From Streptomyces misionensis (GTDB lineage Bacteria > Actinomycetota > Actinomycetes > Streptomycetales > Streptomycetaceae): a stretch of 64,000 nucleotides of DNA. The notes under the pieces are model-generated. The model ran no database searches. It was not told where the DNA came from and worked only from the letters and a program-made list of their open reading frames with translations. The stretch lies in NCBI RefSeq assembly GCF_900104815.1, contig NZ_FNTD01000004.1:7501001-7565000 (forward strand), given 5' to 3'. Shown piece by piece: positions 36,797 to 46,418 of the stretch (the first letter of the stretch is position 1; every line of letters begins with the position of its first letter). A program made the position numbers and the translations under genes.

Positions 36797-37234
36797 TCAG
36801 TGCTGGGACAGCCGCTGCAACAGCTCCAGGGCCGCGAGGACCGTCTGCCGCTCCTCGTCCGTGTACCGGTCCTGGAAGGCGCGCGCCAGCCACTCCTCGC
36901 GCACCTGCCTGTTGCCCTCGATCCGGGCCCGGCCGGCGTCGGTCAGGGTGACCAGCTGGCGACGGCCGTCGTCCGGGTCGGGGGCACGGCGGATCAGCCC
37001 GTGCTGTTCGAGTGCGGCCAGCGTGGTGGCCATGGACTGCGGGCGCACCCCCTCGGCGGCGGCCAGCGCGCTCGCGGTGGCCGCGCCGTGCTTGCCGACC
37101 AGGCTCAGCGCGGACTCCTGCGACGGTGTCAGGTCGGCGTCCTGGGCGACCTCGCGGATGCGCCGCCGCAGCCGGCTGAACACCACCCGCAGGTCACGCG
37201 CCGCCCGGACGGCCGTGTCGGAGATGTGATCCAT
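36797..37234 (-). CDS. MarR family transcriptional regulator
   Basis: 145-aa winged-helix repressor: LTPSQESALSLVGKHGAATASALA, recognition helix VRPQSMATTLAALEQHGLI and wing RAPDPDDGRRQLVTLT are textbook MarR. It precedes the isochorismatase gene and is divergent from the FAD/Fe-S dehydrogenase. A clean palindrome in the 116-bp gap is the likely operator. Confidence 0.93.
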   Translation of the reverse strand: MDHISDTAVRAARDLRVVFSRLRRRIREVAQDADLTPSQESALSLVGKHGAATASALAAAEGVRPQSMATTLAALEQHGLIRRAPDPDDGRRQLVTLTDAGRARIEGNRQVREEWLARAFQDRYTDEERQTVLAALELLQRLSQH

Positions 37235-37278
37235 GCCGGTCACCCTAGGTCCGCCAGGCAGAACTGTCCAGCTGAGAC

Positions 37279-37298
37279 TGTTCAGCCTTACCTGAACA
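37279..37298. promoter_or_regulatory. Candidate MarR operator
   Basis: Perfect inverted repeat TGTTCAG-n6-CTGAACA in the divergent region between marR and the FAD/Fe-S dehydrogenase gene. Size and position fit a MarR dimer site that could control both directions. Confidence 0.6.
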
Positions 37299-37350
37299 AC
37301 TCTCGGGTACTCGGCGCTCGGACCGACCCGGCGGAAGGCGAGGAGCGCGG

Positions 37351-40300
37351 ATGAGCTCTGGGGACACGGCCGGCCTTGCGGCGGCACTGCGTGCCGAGGT
37401 GGACGGCGAGATCCGTTTCGACGCGGGCAGCCGTGGCGCCTACGCCACGGACGGCTCCAACTACCGGCAGGTGCCTCTCGGCGTCGTCGTCCCCCGCACG
37501 GTGGAGGCGGGCGCCCGGGCGGTGTCGGTGTGCGCGCGCTTCGGCGCGCCCGTCCTGTCCCGGGGCGGCGGCACCAGCCTGGCCGGGCAGTGCACCAACA
37601 CCGCCGTGGTGATCGACTGGACCAAGTACTGCGACGCCCTGATCACCGTGGACCCCGAACGGCGCACCTGCGTGGTCGAGCCCGGAATCGTCCTGGACGC
37701 CCTCAACGGCGAACTCGCCCGACACCGGCTGCAGTTCGGCCCGAAGCCGTCCACCCACAGCCACTGCGCCATCGGCGGCATGATCGGCAACAACTCCTGC
37801 GGGGCCTCCGCCCAGGCCTACGGCAAGACCGTCGACAACGTCCGCCGCCTGGAGATCCTCACCTACGACGGACAGCGCGCCTGGGTCGGCCCCACCCCAC
37901 CCGAGGAACGGGCCCGGATCATCTCCGGCGGTGGCCGGCTCGCCGCGATCTACGCCGGCCTCGACCGCATCGCCACCGAGTACCTGGCCGACATCCGCCA
38001 CGGCTACCCGAAGATCCCGCGCCGCGTCTCCGGCTACAACCTCGACTCGCTGCTGCCCGAGAACGGCTTCGACGTGGCCAAGGCGCTCGTCGGCAGCGAG
38101 GGCACCCTGGTCACCGTGTTGCGGGCCGAACTCGACCTCGTGCCCGTGCCGCCGTACCAGTCGCTGCTCGTCCTCGGCTACGACGACATCTGCGCCGCCG
38201 CCGATGACGTGCCCCGCCTCCTGGAGCACTGCTCGCCCACCCAACTGGAGGCGCTGGACGGGCGCATGGCCCAGCTGATGCGCGAGGAGGGCGCCTACCT
38301 CGACTCCCTCGACGTCCTTCCCCAGGGCGACAGCTGGCTGATGGTGCAGTACAGCGGGGACAGCCAGGAGGACGTCGACGAGCAGGCGCACGCCCTGCTG
38401 CGCGCCGTCGGCCGCGACGAGCGGGACCCGGCCGTCGCCTTCTCCGACGACCCCGAGCGCGAGCAGAAGATGCTCAAGGCCCGCGAGGCCGGCCTCGGCG
38501 TCACCGCCCGCCCGCCGGACGACCGGGAGACCTGGGAGGGCTGGGAGGACTCCGCCGTACCGCCCGAGCGGCTCGGCGACTACCTGCGCGACCTCAAGGG
38601 CCTGTTCGAGGAGTTCGACTACGACCACCCCTCCCTGTACGGCCACTTCGGGCAGGGCTGTGTCCACACCCGCATTCCCTTCGCCCTCAGGACCGCCGAG
38701 GGCATCGCCGACTTCCGCCGCTTCCTGGAACGCGCGGCCGACCTCGTCTCCTCCTACGGCGGCTCGCTCTCCGGCGAGCACGGCGACGGCCAGGCCCGCG
38801 GCGAACTGCTCACCCGGATGTTCGGCGAGCGCCTGGTCACCGCCTTCGGCGAGCTGAAGGACCTGTTCGACCCGGACGACCGGATGAACCCCGGAAAGAT
38901 CGTCCGGCCGCACCCGGTGGACGGACAGCTGCGCCTCGGCTCCGCCTGGCGGCCCGACACCCCGGCCACCCACTTCGGCTTCCCCGAGGACGACCACTCC
39001 TTCAACCGCGCGGTGATGCGCTGCGTCGGCATCGGCAACTGCCGCAGCCACTCCGGCGGCGTGATGTGCCCCTCCTACCGGGCCACCCGCGAGGAGGAGC
39101 ACTCCACCCGGGGCCGGGCCCGGCTGCTGTTCGAGATGCTGAACGGGCACGCCGACTCCGCGATCAAGGACGGCTGGCGCTCCACCGCCGTACGCGACGC
39201 CCTGGACCTGTGCCTGGCCTGCAAGGGCTGCAAGTCCGACTGCCCCACCGGAGTCGACATGGCCACCCTCAAGGCCGAGTTCCTCTCCCAGCACTACGCG
39301 GGCCGCCCCCGCCCCGCCGCCCACTACGCCCTGGGCCGGCTCCCGTTGTGGGCCCGGCTGTCCCGGCTCGCCCCCGCGCTGGCCAACTCCGCGCTGCACG
39401 CGCCCGGTCTGGCCCGCGCGGGCAAACTGCTGGCGGGCGTGGACCAGGCCCGCGCGGCGCCCGTGTTCGCCGAGGAGTCCTTCGTCCAGTGGTGGCGGGC
39501 CCAGGACCGCGAGCCGCCGGACCCCGCCGACCCGCGCACCGTGCTGCTGTGGCCGGACACCTTCACCACCTACTTCCATCCGGCGATCGGCCGCTCGGCC
39601 GTGCGCGTCCTGGAGGACGCCGGATTCCGGGTCGCCGTCCCCACCGAGCCGGTGTGCTGTGGCCTCACCTGGATCTCCACCGGCCAACTCGACGCGGCCA
39701 AGCGGGTGTTGCGGCGCACCCTGGATGTGCTCGCGCCCTGGCTCGCGGCGGGCACCCCGGTGATCGGACTCGAACCGTCCTGCACCGCGGTCTTCCGCTC
39801 CGACGCCCCCGAACTCCTCCCCGGGGACCAGGACGTCGCCCGGCTGGCCGGACAGGTGCGCACCCTCGCCGAACAACTCGTGCACCACGCCCCCGACGAC
39901 TGGCGACCACCCCGGCTCGCCCGGCAGGCCACCGTACAGACCCACTGCCACCAGCACGCCGTGCTCGGGTTCGACGCCGACCGCGAGCTGATGCGCCGCG
40001 CCCACCTGGACGCCGACGTTCTGGACGAGGGCTGCTGCGGACTCGCCGGGAACTTCGGTTTTGAACGCGGCCACCACGAGGTCTCCATGGCCGTCGCCGA
40101 GCAGGGCGTCCTGCCCGCCGTGCGGGGCGCCGCCCCCGACAGCCTGGTCCTCGCCGACGGATTCAGCTGCCGCACCCAGATCGAGGAGGGCGGCACCGGC
40201 CGCCGCGCCGTGCACCTCGCCGAGGCCCTGGCGTTCGCCCTCGACGGCAATCTGCCGAGCGAGCACCCCGAACGCCTGGCCGACCGCCCGTCCGGACCGT

Positions 40301-40383
40301 CCCGCACGGCCCGCTGGGCGACGGCCGCCGCCCTGCCCGCGGGCGCCGCGCTCGGCCTGTGGCTGCTGCGCCGCCGCGCCTGA
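37351..40383 (+). CDS. FAD-linked and Fe-S-binding oxidoreductase (D-2-hydroxyacid dehydrogenase type)
   Basis: 1010 aa. FAD-binding PCMH domain (about 30-270; SRGGGTSLAGQCTN, HCAIGGMIGNNSCGA), a FAD-linked oxidase C-terminal domain (about 290-540; HGDGQARGELL near its end), a ferredoxin-like [4Fe-4S] segment CLACKGCKSDCP (about 615-630) and a GlpC-like CCG part (VCCGLTW and GCCGLAGNFGF). This is the one-chain Dld/GlcD-GlcF fusion that oxidises a 2-hydroxyacid and passes electrons to the respiratory chain. A hydrophobic C-terminal stretch ending LLRRRA may anchor it to the membrane. Divergent from marR. Confidence 0.92.
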   Translation: MSSGDTAGLAAALRAEVDGEIRFDAGSRGAYATDGSNYRQVPLGVVVPRTVEAGARAVSVCARFGAPVLSRGGGTSLAGQCTNTAVVIDWTKYCDALITVDPERRTCVVEPGIVLDALNGELARHRLQFGPKPSTHSHCAIGGMIGNNSCGASAQAYGKTVDNVRRLEILTYDGQRAWVGPTPPEERARIISGGGRLAAIYAGLDRIATEYLADIRHGYPKIPRRVSGYNLDSLLPENGFDVAKALVGSEGTLVTVLRAELDLVPVPPYQSLLVLGYDDICAAADDVPRLLEHCSPTQLEALDGRMAQLMREEGAYLDSLDVLPQGDSWLMVQYSGDSQEDVDEQAHALLRAVGRDERDPAVAFSDDPEREQKMLKAREAGLGVTARPPDDRETWEGWEDSAVPPERLGDYLRDLKGLFEEFDYDHPSLYGHFGQGCVHTRIPFALRTAEGIADFRRFLERAADLVSSYGGSLSGEHGDGQARGELLTRMFGERLVTAFGELKDLFDPDDRMNPGKIVRPHPVDGQLRLGSAWRPDTPATHFGFPEDDHSFNRAVMRCVGIGNCRSHSGGVMCPSYRATREEEHSTRGRARLLFEMLNGHADSAIKDGWRSTAVRDALDLCLACKGCKSDCPTGVDMATLKAEFLSQHYAGRPRPAAHYALGRLPLWARLSRLAPALANSALHAPGLARAGKLLAGVDQARAAPVFAEESFVQWWRAQDREPPDPADPRTVLLWPDTFTTYFHPAIGRSAVRVLEDAGFRVAVPTEPVCCGLTWISTGQLDAAKRVLRRTLDVLAPWLAAGTPVIGLEPSCTAVFRSDAPELLPGDQDVARLAGQVRTLAEQLVHHAPDDWRPPRLARQATVQTHCHQHAVLGFDADRELMRRAHLDADVLDEGCCGLAGNFGFERGHHEVSMAVAEQGVLPAVRGAAPDSLVLADGFSCRTQIEEGGTGRRAVHLAEALAFALDGNLPSEHPERLADRPSGPSRTARWATAAALPAGAALGLWLLRRRA

Positions 40384-40588
40384 GGAGTCCGTCGCGTGCC
40401 ACCCGAAGCGGTTCCACGACGACCACGTCCGCGTCGAACGGACGCGCCTCGACGGCGGCCTCGGCCCGGGCGGCGGCGGTGCCGCTCCCGGCGCGGACGG
40501 CGCACCCGGGCCGGATGGAAGCTCGCGACGCAGCGGGCGGCGCCATGCCGCGTGGAGTGAAGTCACCGAGAGGAACAGGGAGTCGACC

Positions 40589-41599
40589 ATGCCCAAGACC
40601 GTCGTCATCACCGGGGCCAGTGCCGGGATCGGCCGCGCCACCGCCCGCCGCTATGCCCGGCGCGGGGCGAACGTGGTCCTCGTCGCGCGCGGCGAGGGCG
40701 GCCTCAACTCGGCCGCCGACGAGGTGACGGCGCTCGGCGGCCATCCCCTCGTGCAGCCCGCCGACATGGCCGACGCGGCACAGGCGGAGTCCGTCGCCGA
40801 GGCCGCCGAGCGGGAGTTCGGGCCCATCGACGTATGGATCAACTGCGCCTTCGCGTCCGTGTTCGCGCCCTTCGAGCAGATCACCCCGGACGAGTACCGG
40901 CGCATCACCGAGGTCACCTACCTGGGCTTCGTCAACGGCACCCGCGCCGCCCTCACCCGGATGCTGCCGCGCGACCGCGGCACCATCGTGCAGGTGGGCT
41001 CGGCGCTCGGCGAGCGCTCGATCCCGCTCCAGTCGGCGTACTGCGGGGCCAAGCACGCCATCAACGGCTTCACCTCGTCCCTGCGTACCGAACTCCTGCA
41101 CCGCGGCAGCGGCGTGTGCGTCACGGTCGCCCAGATGCCCGCCGTCAACACCCCCCAGTTCGACTGGGTGCGGTCCCGCCTGCCCCGCCACCCGATGCCG
41201 GTGCCGCCGATCTACCAGCCCGAGGTGGCCGCCCGGGGCGTGGTGTACGCCGCCGACCACCCGCGCCGCAAGCAGTACTACGTCGGCGCGTCCACCGTCG
41301 CCACCATCTGGGCCAACCGGCTCTTCCCGGCCCTGCTCGACCGCTATCTGGCCCGCACCGGCTACGACTCCCAGCAGACCGACAGCGTCCCCCCCACCGG
41401 CCAGGACAACCTCTTCACCCCCGTCGACCGCACGCCCACCGCGGACCACGGGGCCCACGGCGCCTTCGACGACACCGCCCACGCCCACTCCTGGCAGGAG
41501 GCCCTGCTGCGGCACCCCACCGCCACGGCCCTCGGCGCGGGCACCGCCGCCGTCGCCGCCGTCACGGCCGTCCGCCGGGTGACGCGGGCCGTCGCCTAG
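40589..41599 (+). CDS. SDR oxidoreductase with C-terminal membrane-like tail
   Basis: 336 aa. SDR fold: TGASAGIG, NCAFASVF in place of NNAG, Ser in QVGSALGERS and YCGAKHA for the catalytic Tyr/Lys. Beyond the usual 250 residues comes an 80-residue extension ending in an Ala-rich hydrophobic segment (TALGAGTAAVAAVTAVRR) that could reach the membrane. Like the preceding 1010-aa enzyme, it has an Ala/Leu-rich tail with terminal Arg. AGGAACAGGGAG precedes the ATG. Substrate unknown. Confidence 0.9.
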   Translation: MPKTVVITGASAGIGRATARRYARRGANVVLVARGEGGLNSAADEVTALGGHPLVQPADMADAAQAESVAEAAEREFGPIDVWINCAFASVFAPFEQITPDEYRRITEVTYLGFVNGTRAALTRMLPRDRGTIVQVGSALGERSIPLQSAYCGAKHAINGFTSSLRTELLHRGSGVCVTVAQMPAVNTPQFDWVRSRLPRHPMPVPPIYQPEVAARGVVYAADHPRRKQYYVGASTVATIWANRLFPALLDRYLARTGYDSQQTDSVPPTGQDNLFTPVDRTPTADHGAHGAFDDTAHAHSWQEALLRHPTATALGAGTAAVAAVTAVRRVTRAVA

Positions 41600-41637
41600 C
41601 CGTCCGCCGTCCCGGCCCGCGCACGGGAGGCGTCCGC

Positions 41638-42222
41638 TCAGGCGGTGCCGGGCGGCCCGGACCGGCCGGACAGTGTGTCCAGCAGCAGGTCGGCGACGTC
41701 CGCCGCGTCGGCCTCGCCGAGTTCGTCGAAGGCGCCGGAGCGGTGGCCGAGGACGACACCGACCACGGCGGCCACGACCAGTTCGGCCCGCAGCCGGGGC
41801 CGGTCCACCCCCTCGCGGGTGAATCGTCTGACCAGGGGGTCCACCAGACGGGTGTGCAGCGCCGCCTTGGCGGCGTCCTTCGCCGCCTCGTCCCGCAGCG
41901 GCTCGACGGCCACCTGGAGCAGCGGTACCAGACCGCGGCGTTCCACGCGGTCCACGATGTCGAGCAGGCGCTCGGGGTCCAGCACGTCCCGCACCACGTC
42001 GCCGCGCTCCTCCTCCAGGGCGGCGAGGTAGAGCCGGGTCTTGCTCCCGAAGTAGCGGGCGATCAGCGCGGGGTCCACACCGGCGCGCTCGCCGATGTCC
42101 CGGATGGTGGTCCGGTCGAAGCCGCGTTCGGAGAAGAGGTCGGTCGCCGCCCGCAGCAGCGCCTCGCGGGTACGCCCCGCGTCGCGCCGCCGGCCTGCGG
42201 TCCCGGACGTCCGCGCGGTCAC
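41638..42222 (-). CDS. TetR family repressor
   Basis: 194 aa. N-terminal helix-turn-helix (about 15-60): ALLRAATDLFSERGFDRTTI, RDIGERAGVDPALIARYFGS. The C-terminal part is an all-helical ligand/dimer domain. GTG start overlaps the stop of the MFS gene (GTGA), so exporter and repressor are co-expressed. Likely represses its own operon through the palindrome at 43814-43848. Confidence 0.93.
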   Translation of the reverse strand: MTARTSGTAGRRRDAGRTREALLRAATDLFSERGFDRTTIRDIGERAGVDPALIARYFGSKTRLYLAALEEERGDVVRDVLDPERLLDIVDRVERRGLVPLLQVAVEPLRDEAAKDAAKAALHTRLVDPLVRRFTREGVDRPRLRAELVVAAVVGVVLGHRSGAFDELGEADAADVADLLLDTLSGRSGPPGTA

Positions 42223-43802
42223 CGGCCGGCTCCCGGGCGCCCGGAGACGTCCTGCCGGGCGGTGCGCCGCGCGGCCCCGGGGAGGAGCTGATCGGCCGGG
42301 GTCGCCGGCTCGGCGGTGTCGGTCTCGGCCGCCTGCACGGGCTCCGCCGCGACGACCGCGGCCTCCCTGGCCTGTCCGCCCCGCGCGGCGGGCACCGTAC
42401 GGCCGGCCGTGCGGTGCGAGCGGACCAGCAGCCAGGCGACCAGGGCCGTGAGGATCCAGACAGCGCAGTCCAGCACGCCCGCCGTGCCGTAGTCGCGGTC
42501 CGGCGGCACGGTCGAGGAGCCGGCGGCCGAGGTCACCACCACCGCGCTGAGCGCGCTGCCGGTCGAGTAACCGATGTACTTCACCACCTGGTTGAAGCTG
42601 GTGGCGCTGCCTGTCTCGTGCGCGGGAACCGCGCTCACGATCAGCGCCGGCATGACCGACACGGTGAAGCCGACGCCGAGTCCGATCACGCCCATGAGGA
42701 CGAACATCTCCCACAGGCTGTTCCTCGCGAACACGAAGACGATCGTACCCACGAGGGAGACCACGCAGCCCAGCGGCAGCAGCGAGGCCAGCGGCACCCG
42801 CCGGACCAGCACCCGCACGACACGCCCGGAGACGAGACTCGCCAGCGAGAACGGCACCAGGGTCAGACCGGTGACGACGACCGTCGCGCCGAAGCCGTAG
42901 CCGGCCGACGGGGGCGTCTGCACGTAGCGGGTGACCACCGACATCATCACGTACAGGCCGACCCCGGAGAGTACGGCGGTGAGGTCGGTGGCGAGGACCG
43001 TCCGCTCCTTGACCAGCCGTACGTCCACCAGCGGGTGGGCGGTGCGCAGTTCGTGCAGCACCCACCACACCAGGAGCAGGACCGCCACCAGGCCGACGAT
43101 CAGCAGCCGGGGCGAGGTCCAGCCCCAGCGCTCGGCCTGGCTGAGCGCGAACAGCAGACCGCCGAGGCCGAGCCCGAGCAGCAGCGCGCCCGGGGTGTCC
43201 AGGCGGTGGGACGGGCGGGCCGGCGACGGGGGCAGGACGAGGGCGCAGGCGACCAGGACCGCCGCGGCGGCGACCGCCGCGAACCAGAAGCCGGAGTGCA
43301 GGCCCAGATACGTGGCGAACAGCCCGGTCACCGGGTAGCCGAGGCCCACGCCCACGGCGGAGGTGAGCGACAGGGTGGCTATCGCGGGCCGCGCCTTCTC
43401 GGCCGGCAGGGCGTCCCGCACGGTCGCCATCGCCAGCGGGGTGAGCCCGATGCCGGCGCCCTGGAGCGCCCGGCCGGCGATCAGCCAGGCGAAGCTCAGC
43501 GGCAGGGCGGCGAGGACGCTGCCGACGAGGACGACGGCCAGCCCGACCAGGATCACCCTGCGCCGGTGCGGCCCGTCGCCGAGCCGCCCCATGGCCGGGG
43601 TGGCCACCGCCCCGACCAGCATCGTGACCGTGAGCGACCACTGGGCGTCGGCCACGGAGACGCCGTCCACCTCCGCGATGGTGGGGATCAGCGGGGCGCC
43701 GAGGCTGCTGATGACCGCCACGAGCATCGCGAGCGAGAGCAGCACGGGGGTCAGGGCGCTCCGCCGTCCGGGGGAGGGGGCGGCGTGGGATGGGGAGGGC
43801 AT
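42219..43802 (-). CDS. MFS efflux transporter (DHA2-like)
   Basis: 527 aa with about 14 hydrophobic helices. The loop motif MGRLGDGPHRRRVIL (A-like motif) and the motif-C-like GLGYPVTGLFATYLG are drug-proton antiporter features. The C-terminal ~70 residues are hydrophilic and rich in Ala/Glu. Upstream operator and downstream coupled TetR gene suggest ligand-induced efflux. Substrate unknown; no biosynthetic genes beside it. Confidence 0.92.
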   Translation of the reverse strand: MPSPSHAAPSPGRRSALTPVLLSLAMLVAVISSLGAPLIPTIAEVDGVSVADAQWSLTVTMLVGAVATPAMGRLGDGPHRRRVILVGLAVVLVGSVLAALPLSFAWLIAGRALQGAGIGLTPLAMATVRDALPAEKARPAIATLSLTSAVGVGLGYPVTGLFATYLGLHSGFWFAAVAAAAVLVACALVLPPSPARPSHRLDTPGALLLGLGLGGLLFALSQAERWGWTSPRLLIVGLVAVLLLVWWVLHELRTAHPLVDVRLVKERTVLATDLTAVLSGVGLYVMMSVVTRYVQTPPSAGYGFGATVVVTGLTLVPFSLASLVSGRVVRVLVRRVPLASLLPLGCVVSLVGTIVFVFARNSLWEMFVLMGVIGLGVGFTVSVMPALIVSAVPAHETGSATSFNQVVKYIGYSTGSALSAVVVTSAAGSSTVPPDRDYGTAGVLDCAVWILTALVAWLLVRSHRTAGRTVPAARGGQAREAAVVAAEPVQAAETDTAEPATPADQLLPGAARRTARQDVSGRPGAGR

Positions 43803-43813
43803 GGGCGGCCAAT

Positions 43814-43848
43814 CTTGTCATCGGCTGATGTCATCAAGCGATGACAAG
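43814..43848. promoter_or_regulatory. Candidate TetR operator
   Basis: Perfect 10-bp arms CTTGTCATCG/CGATGACAAG spaced by 15 bp, the spacer itself containing TGATGTCATCA, a further palindrome. It ends 12 bp before the MFS start codon, so bound repressor would block transcription start or elongation. Confidence 0.65.
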
Positions 43849-43993
43849 AGTATCCCGGGGTGGGAGCGGTTACGCCGACGGCTCGGCCGGGGGTGCCGGA
43901 GAAGGGGTGGGGCTGGGAAAAGACGACCCCGGCCGGGCCGCGCGGGAACGAGTTCGTCCTGCGGCCCGGCCGGGGTCCGGCGCGGTGTGCGGG

Positions 43994-44611
43994 TCAGGCG
44001 GTCAGGCCGGCCTTGAGCGCGGCGGCGATCTGCACCACACGCTCGGCCTGGTGGCGGGCGGAGTCGCGGGTCTCCTCGCCGACCGGGTTGTTGCCCTGGG
44101 CGTCCACGTGGGAGGTGCCGTAGGGGTTGCCGTCGACGAACTTGACCGGGTCGGTGTAGCCCGGGGAGACGATGATGCCGCCGAAGTGGTGGATGGAGTT
44201 GTACAGCGCGAGGATCGTGGACTCCTGGCCGCCGTGCGCGGTGGCGCTGGTGGCGAAGCCGCTGTAGACCTTGTTGGCGAGCTTGCCCTGCGCCCACAGG
44301 CCGCCGAGCGTGTCGATGAACTGCTTGAGCTGCGAGGAGATGTTGCCGAAGCGGGTCGGCGAGCCGAAGATCACGGCGTCCGCCCACTCGACGTCGGCGG
44401 GGGAGGCGACCGGGACGCCGGCGCTGGCCGCGGCGTGGGCCGCCCACGCGTCGTTGGAGGCGATGGCGGCCTCGGGCGCCAGCTCGGCGGCCTTCAGCAG
44501 GCGCACCTCTGCGCCCGCCTTCTCCGCGGCGCTGCTGATCTCCTTCGCGATCTCGGCGCTGAAGCCGGTCGAGGAGTAGTAGATGACCGCGAGCTTGACG
44601 GGGGAAGTCAC
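43994..44611 (-). CDS. wrbA: NAD(P)H:quinone oxidoreductase, WrbA type
   Basis: 205-aa flavodoxin-fold protein: FMN phosphate loop YYSSTGFSAEIA, SPTRFGNISSQLKQFID, and GGGQE-like HGGQESTIL with the His/Gly cluster HHFGGIIVSPGY, all typical of WrbA. It reduces quinones by two electrons, avoiding semiquinone radicals. I chose the GTG at 44611 because GGAG lies 8 nt upstream; an in-frame ATG at 44653 would add 14 residues. The promoter region (44717-44765) is AT-rich, with TGTTG-GTA-CAACA at 44744-44756. Confidence 0.92.
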   Translation of the reverse strand: MTSPVKLAVIYYSSTGFSAEIAKEISSAAEKAGAEVRLLKAAELAPEAAIASNDAWAAHAAASAGVPVASPADVEWADAVIFGSPTRFGNISSQLKQFIDTLGGLWAQGKLANKVYSGFATSATAHGGQESTILALYNSIHHFGGIIVSPGYTDPVKFVDGNPYGTSHVDAQGNNPVGEETRDSARHQAERVVQIAAALKAGLTA

Positions 44612-44800
44612 GGGAGAGTTCTCCGATTCGTTGTTGCGACGGAAGAAGCCCATGGTGCTGGGTGGCTTTCGTTCGGCGGTGCGTCCCGCGGGGTGCGGGA
44701 CGTGCGCGGATGGCGCATGGTTGAACGCTAAACCATTCTCCCGTGTTGGTACAACATTCAACTGATGGAGATCGTGCCGCCGGCCCTCCGGTGCGGGATG

Positions 44801-45286
44801 TCAGCTCGGGTCGTCGCGCACCGGGTGCTTGCTCACGATGGACACGCGGTTGAAGGAGTTGATGGTGATGGCCACCCAGATCACCGCGGACGTCTCGTCG
44901 TCGTCCAGCGCCTCGCGGGCGAGGGTGTAGGCGTCCTCCTGTGCGGCGGCGTCCGCGGGATGGGTGACCGCCTCCGCCAGCGCGAGCGCCGCCCGTTCCC
45001 GCGGGGAGAAGACCTCGGTGTCCCGCCACGCGGCGAGCACGCCCAGCCGCAGCGCGGTCTCCCCGGCCCGCAGCGCCGCCGCGGTGTGCACCTTGAGGCA
45101 GTAGGCGCAACCGTTGACCTGTGACACGCGCAGGTTCACCAGTTCCACCAGCCTGCGGTCCAGCCCGCACTCCGCCGCGGCCGTGCGCACCGCCTCGGCG
45201 GCCGACACCAGGGCGCGGTACGCCTGGGGAGTCTGTTTGTCTATGTAGACACGCGGACGGGTGGTCGCGGGCGGTGCTTCGGTCAT
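44801..45286 (-). CDS. Carboxymuconolactone decarboxylase/AhpD-like protein
   Basis: 161-aa protein with the AhpD active-site motif CAYCLKVH in the segment VNLRVSQVNGCAYC, giving a peroxidase-type CxxC with adjacent His. Probable thiol-dependent peroxidase or alkylhydroperoxidase activity. ATG preceded by AGGAG. Divergent from pirin with a 115-bp gap. Together with WrbA and pirin it suggests a response to quinones or peroxides. Confidence 0.9.
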   Translation of the reverse strand: MTEAPPATTRPRVYIDKQTPQAYRALVSAAEAVRTAAAECGLDRRLVELVNLRVSQVNGCAYCLKVHTAAALRAGETALRLGVLAAWRDTEVFSPRERAALALAEAVTHPADAAAQEDAYTLAREALDDDETSAVIWVAITINSFNRVSIVSKHPVRDDPS

Positions 45287-45401
45287 GTCGTCTCCTGGTG
45301 AAGGGGTCGCCGTAAGGGCCGTGTGCACGGCGTTCGGTGACCGTACGGACTCGGCTGTGGCATGATAGTTGAAAGAGAAACAATCACCGAGGGGTGGCGT
45401 T

Positions 45402-46418
45402 GTGAGCAACATCGAGACCCGGCCTCCCGAGCTGCGCTGCGGAACGCCGTCGGACGCGGCGCCGGAGCCGGGCGAGCGGCGGGTGGAGGTCCTCTCCGCG
45501 AGGGACGTCCCCCTGGGGGGCCCGCGGGCGATGACGGTGCGGCGGACGCTGCCCCAGCGCGGCCGGACACTGATCGGCGCATGGTGCTTCGCCGACCATT
45601 ACGGCCCCGACGACGTCGCCGTCTCGGGCGGGATGATGGTCCCCCCGCACCCGCACACCGGACTGCAGACCGTCAGCTGGCTGTTCAGCGGGGAGATCGA
45701 GCACCGTGACAGCCTCGGCACCCACGCGCTGGTCCGGCCGGGCGAGTTGAACCTGATGACCGGCGGCCACGGAATCAGCCACTCGGAGGTCTCCACCCGG
45801 CGGACCTCCGTCCTGCACGGCGTGCAACTCTGGGTGGCGCTGCCCGCCGAACACCGCGACGCCCCCCGGGACTTCCAGCACCACGTCCCGCGGCCCGTCG
45901 CCCTGGACGGCGCGGAGGTCAGGGTGTTCCTCGGCACCCTCGCCGGCGACACCTCGCCCGTACCCACCTTCAGCCCGCTCCTCGGCGCCGAGATCACCCT
46001 CGACGCGCACGCCGACGTCACCCTGGAGATCGACCCCCGCTTCGAACACGGGCTGCTCGTCGACCAGGGTGACGTACGCATGGCAGGTACGCCCCTGCGC
46101 CGGGCCGAACTCGGTTACCTGGCACCCGGACCGGACATGCTGCGCCTCGTGAACACGGGGGACGCCCCGGCCCGCACGGTACTGCTCGGTGGCACGCCCT
46201 TCGGCGAACAGATCGTCATGTGGTGGAACTTCATCGGCCGCAGCCACGACGACATCGTGCGGGCCCGGGAGGAGTGGCAGAGCGCGTCCGACCGGTTCGG
46301 GAGCGTGGAGGGCTGTCCCGCCGACCGGCTCATGGCCCCGCCGTTGCCCAACGCCTCACTCACCCCGCGCGGCAACCCGCCGCACCCCCACCCCGAAGGA
46401 AGCGAGAAGACACGATGA
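45402..46418 (+). CDS. Pirin family protein
   Basis: 338-aa bicupin. N-terminal pirin domain has the metal ligands in PPHPHTGLQTVSW and the downstream His/Glu in GHGISHSEVS; the C-terminal cupin follows about residue 200. Bacterial pirins can act as quercetin 2,3-dioxygenases or redox-sensing regulators. GTG start after GAGGGG. Its stop overlaps the start of the GNAT gene (ATGA). Confidence 0.92.
   Translation: MSNIETRPPELRCGTPSDAAPEPGERRVEVLSARDVPLGGPRAMTVRRTLPQRGRTLIGAWCFADHYGPDDVAVSGGMMVPPHPHTGLQTVSWLFSGEIEHRDSLGTHALVRPGELNLMTGGHGISHSEVSTRRTSVLHGVQLWVALPAEHRDAPRDFQHHVPRPVALDGAEVRVFLGTLAGDTSPVPTFSPLLGAEITLDAHADVTLEIDPRFEHGLLVDQGDVRMAGTPLRRAELGYLAPGPDMLRLVNTGDAPARTVLLGGTPFGEQIVMWWNFIGRSHDDIVRAREEWQSASDRFGSVEGCPADRLMAPPLPNASLTPRGNPPHPHPEGSEKTR

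Noticed and set aside
37288..40641. 1117-aa open frame on the minus strand
   Set aside because: It is the shadow of the 1010-aa FAD/Fe-S enzyme on the plus strand; its product is Gly/Val/Arg-rich with no domain. High GC makes such long antisense frames common.
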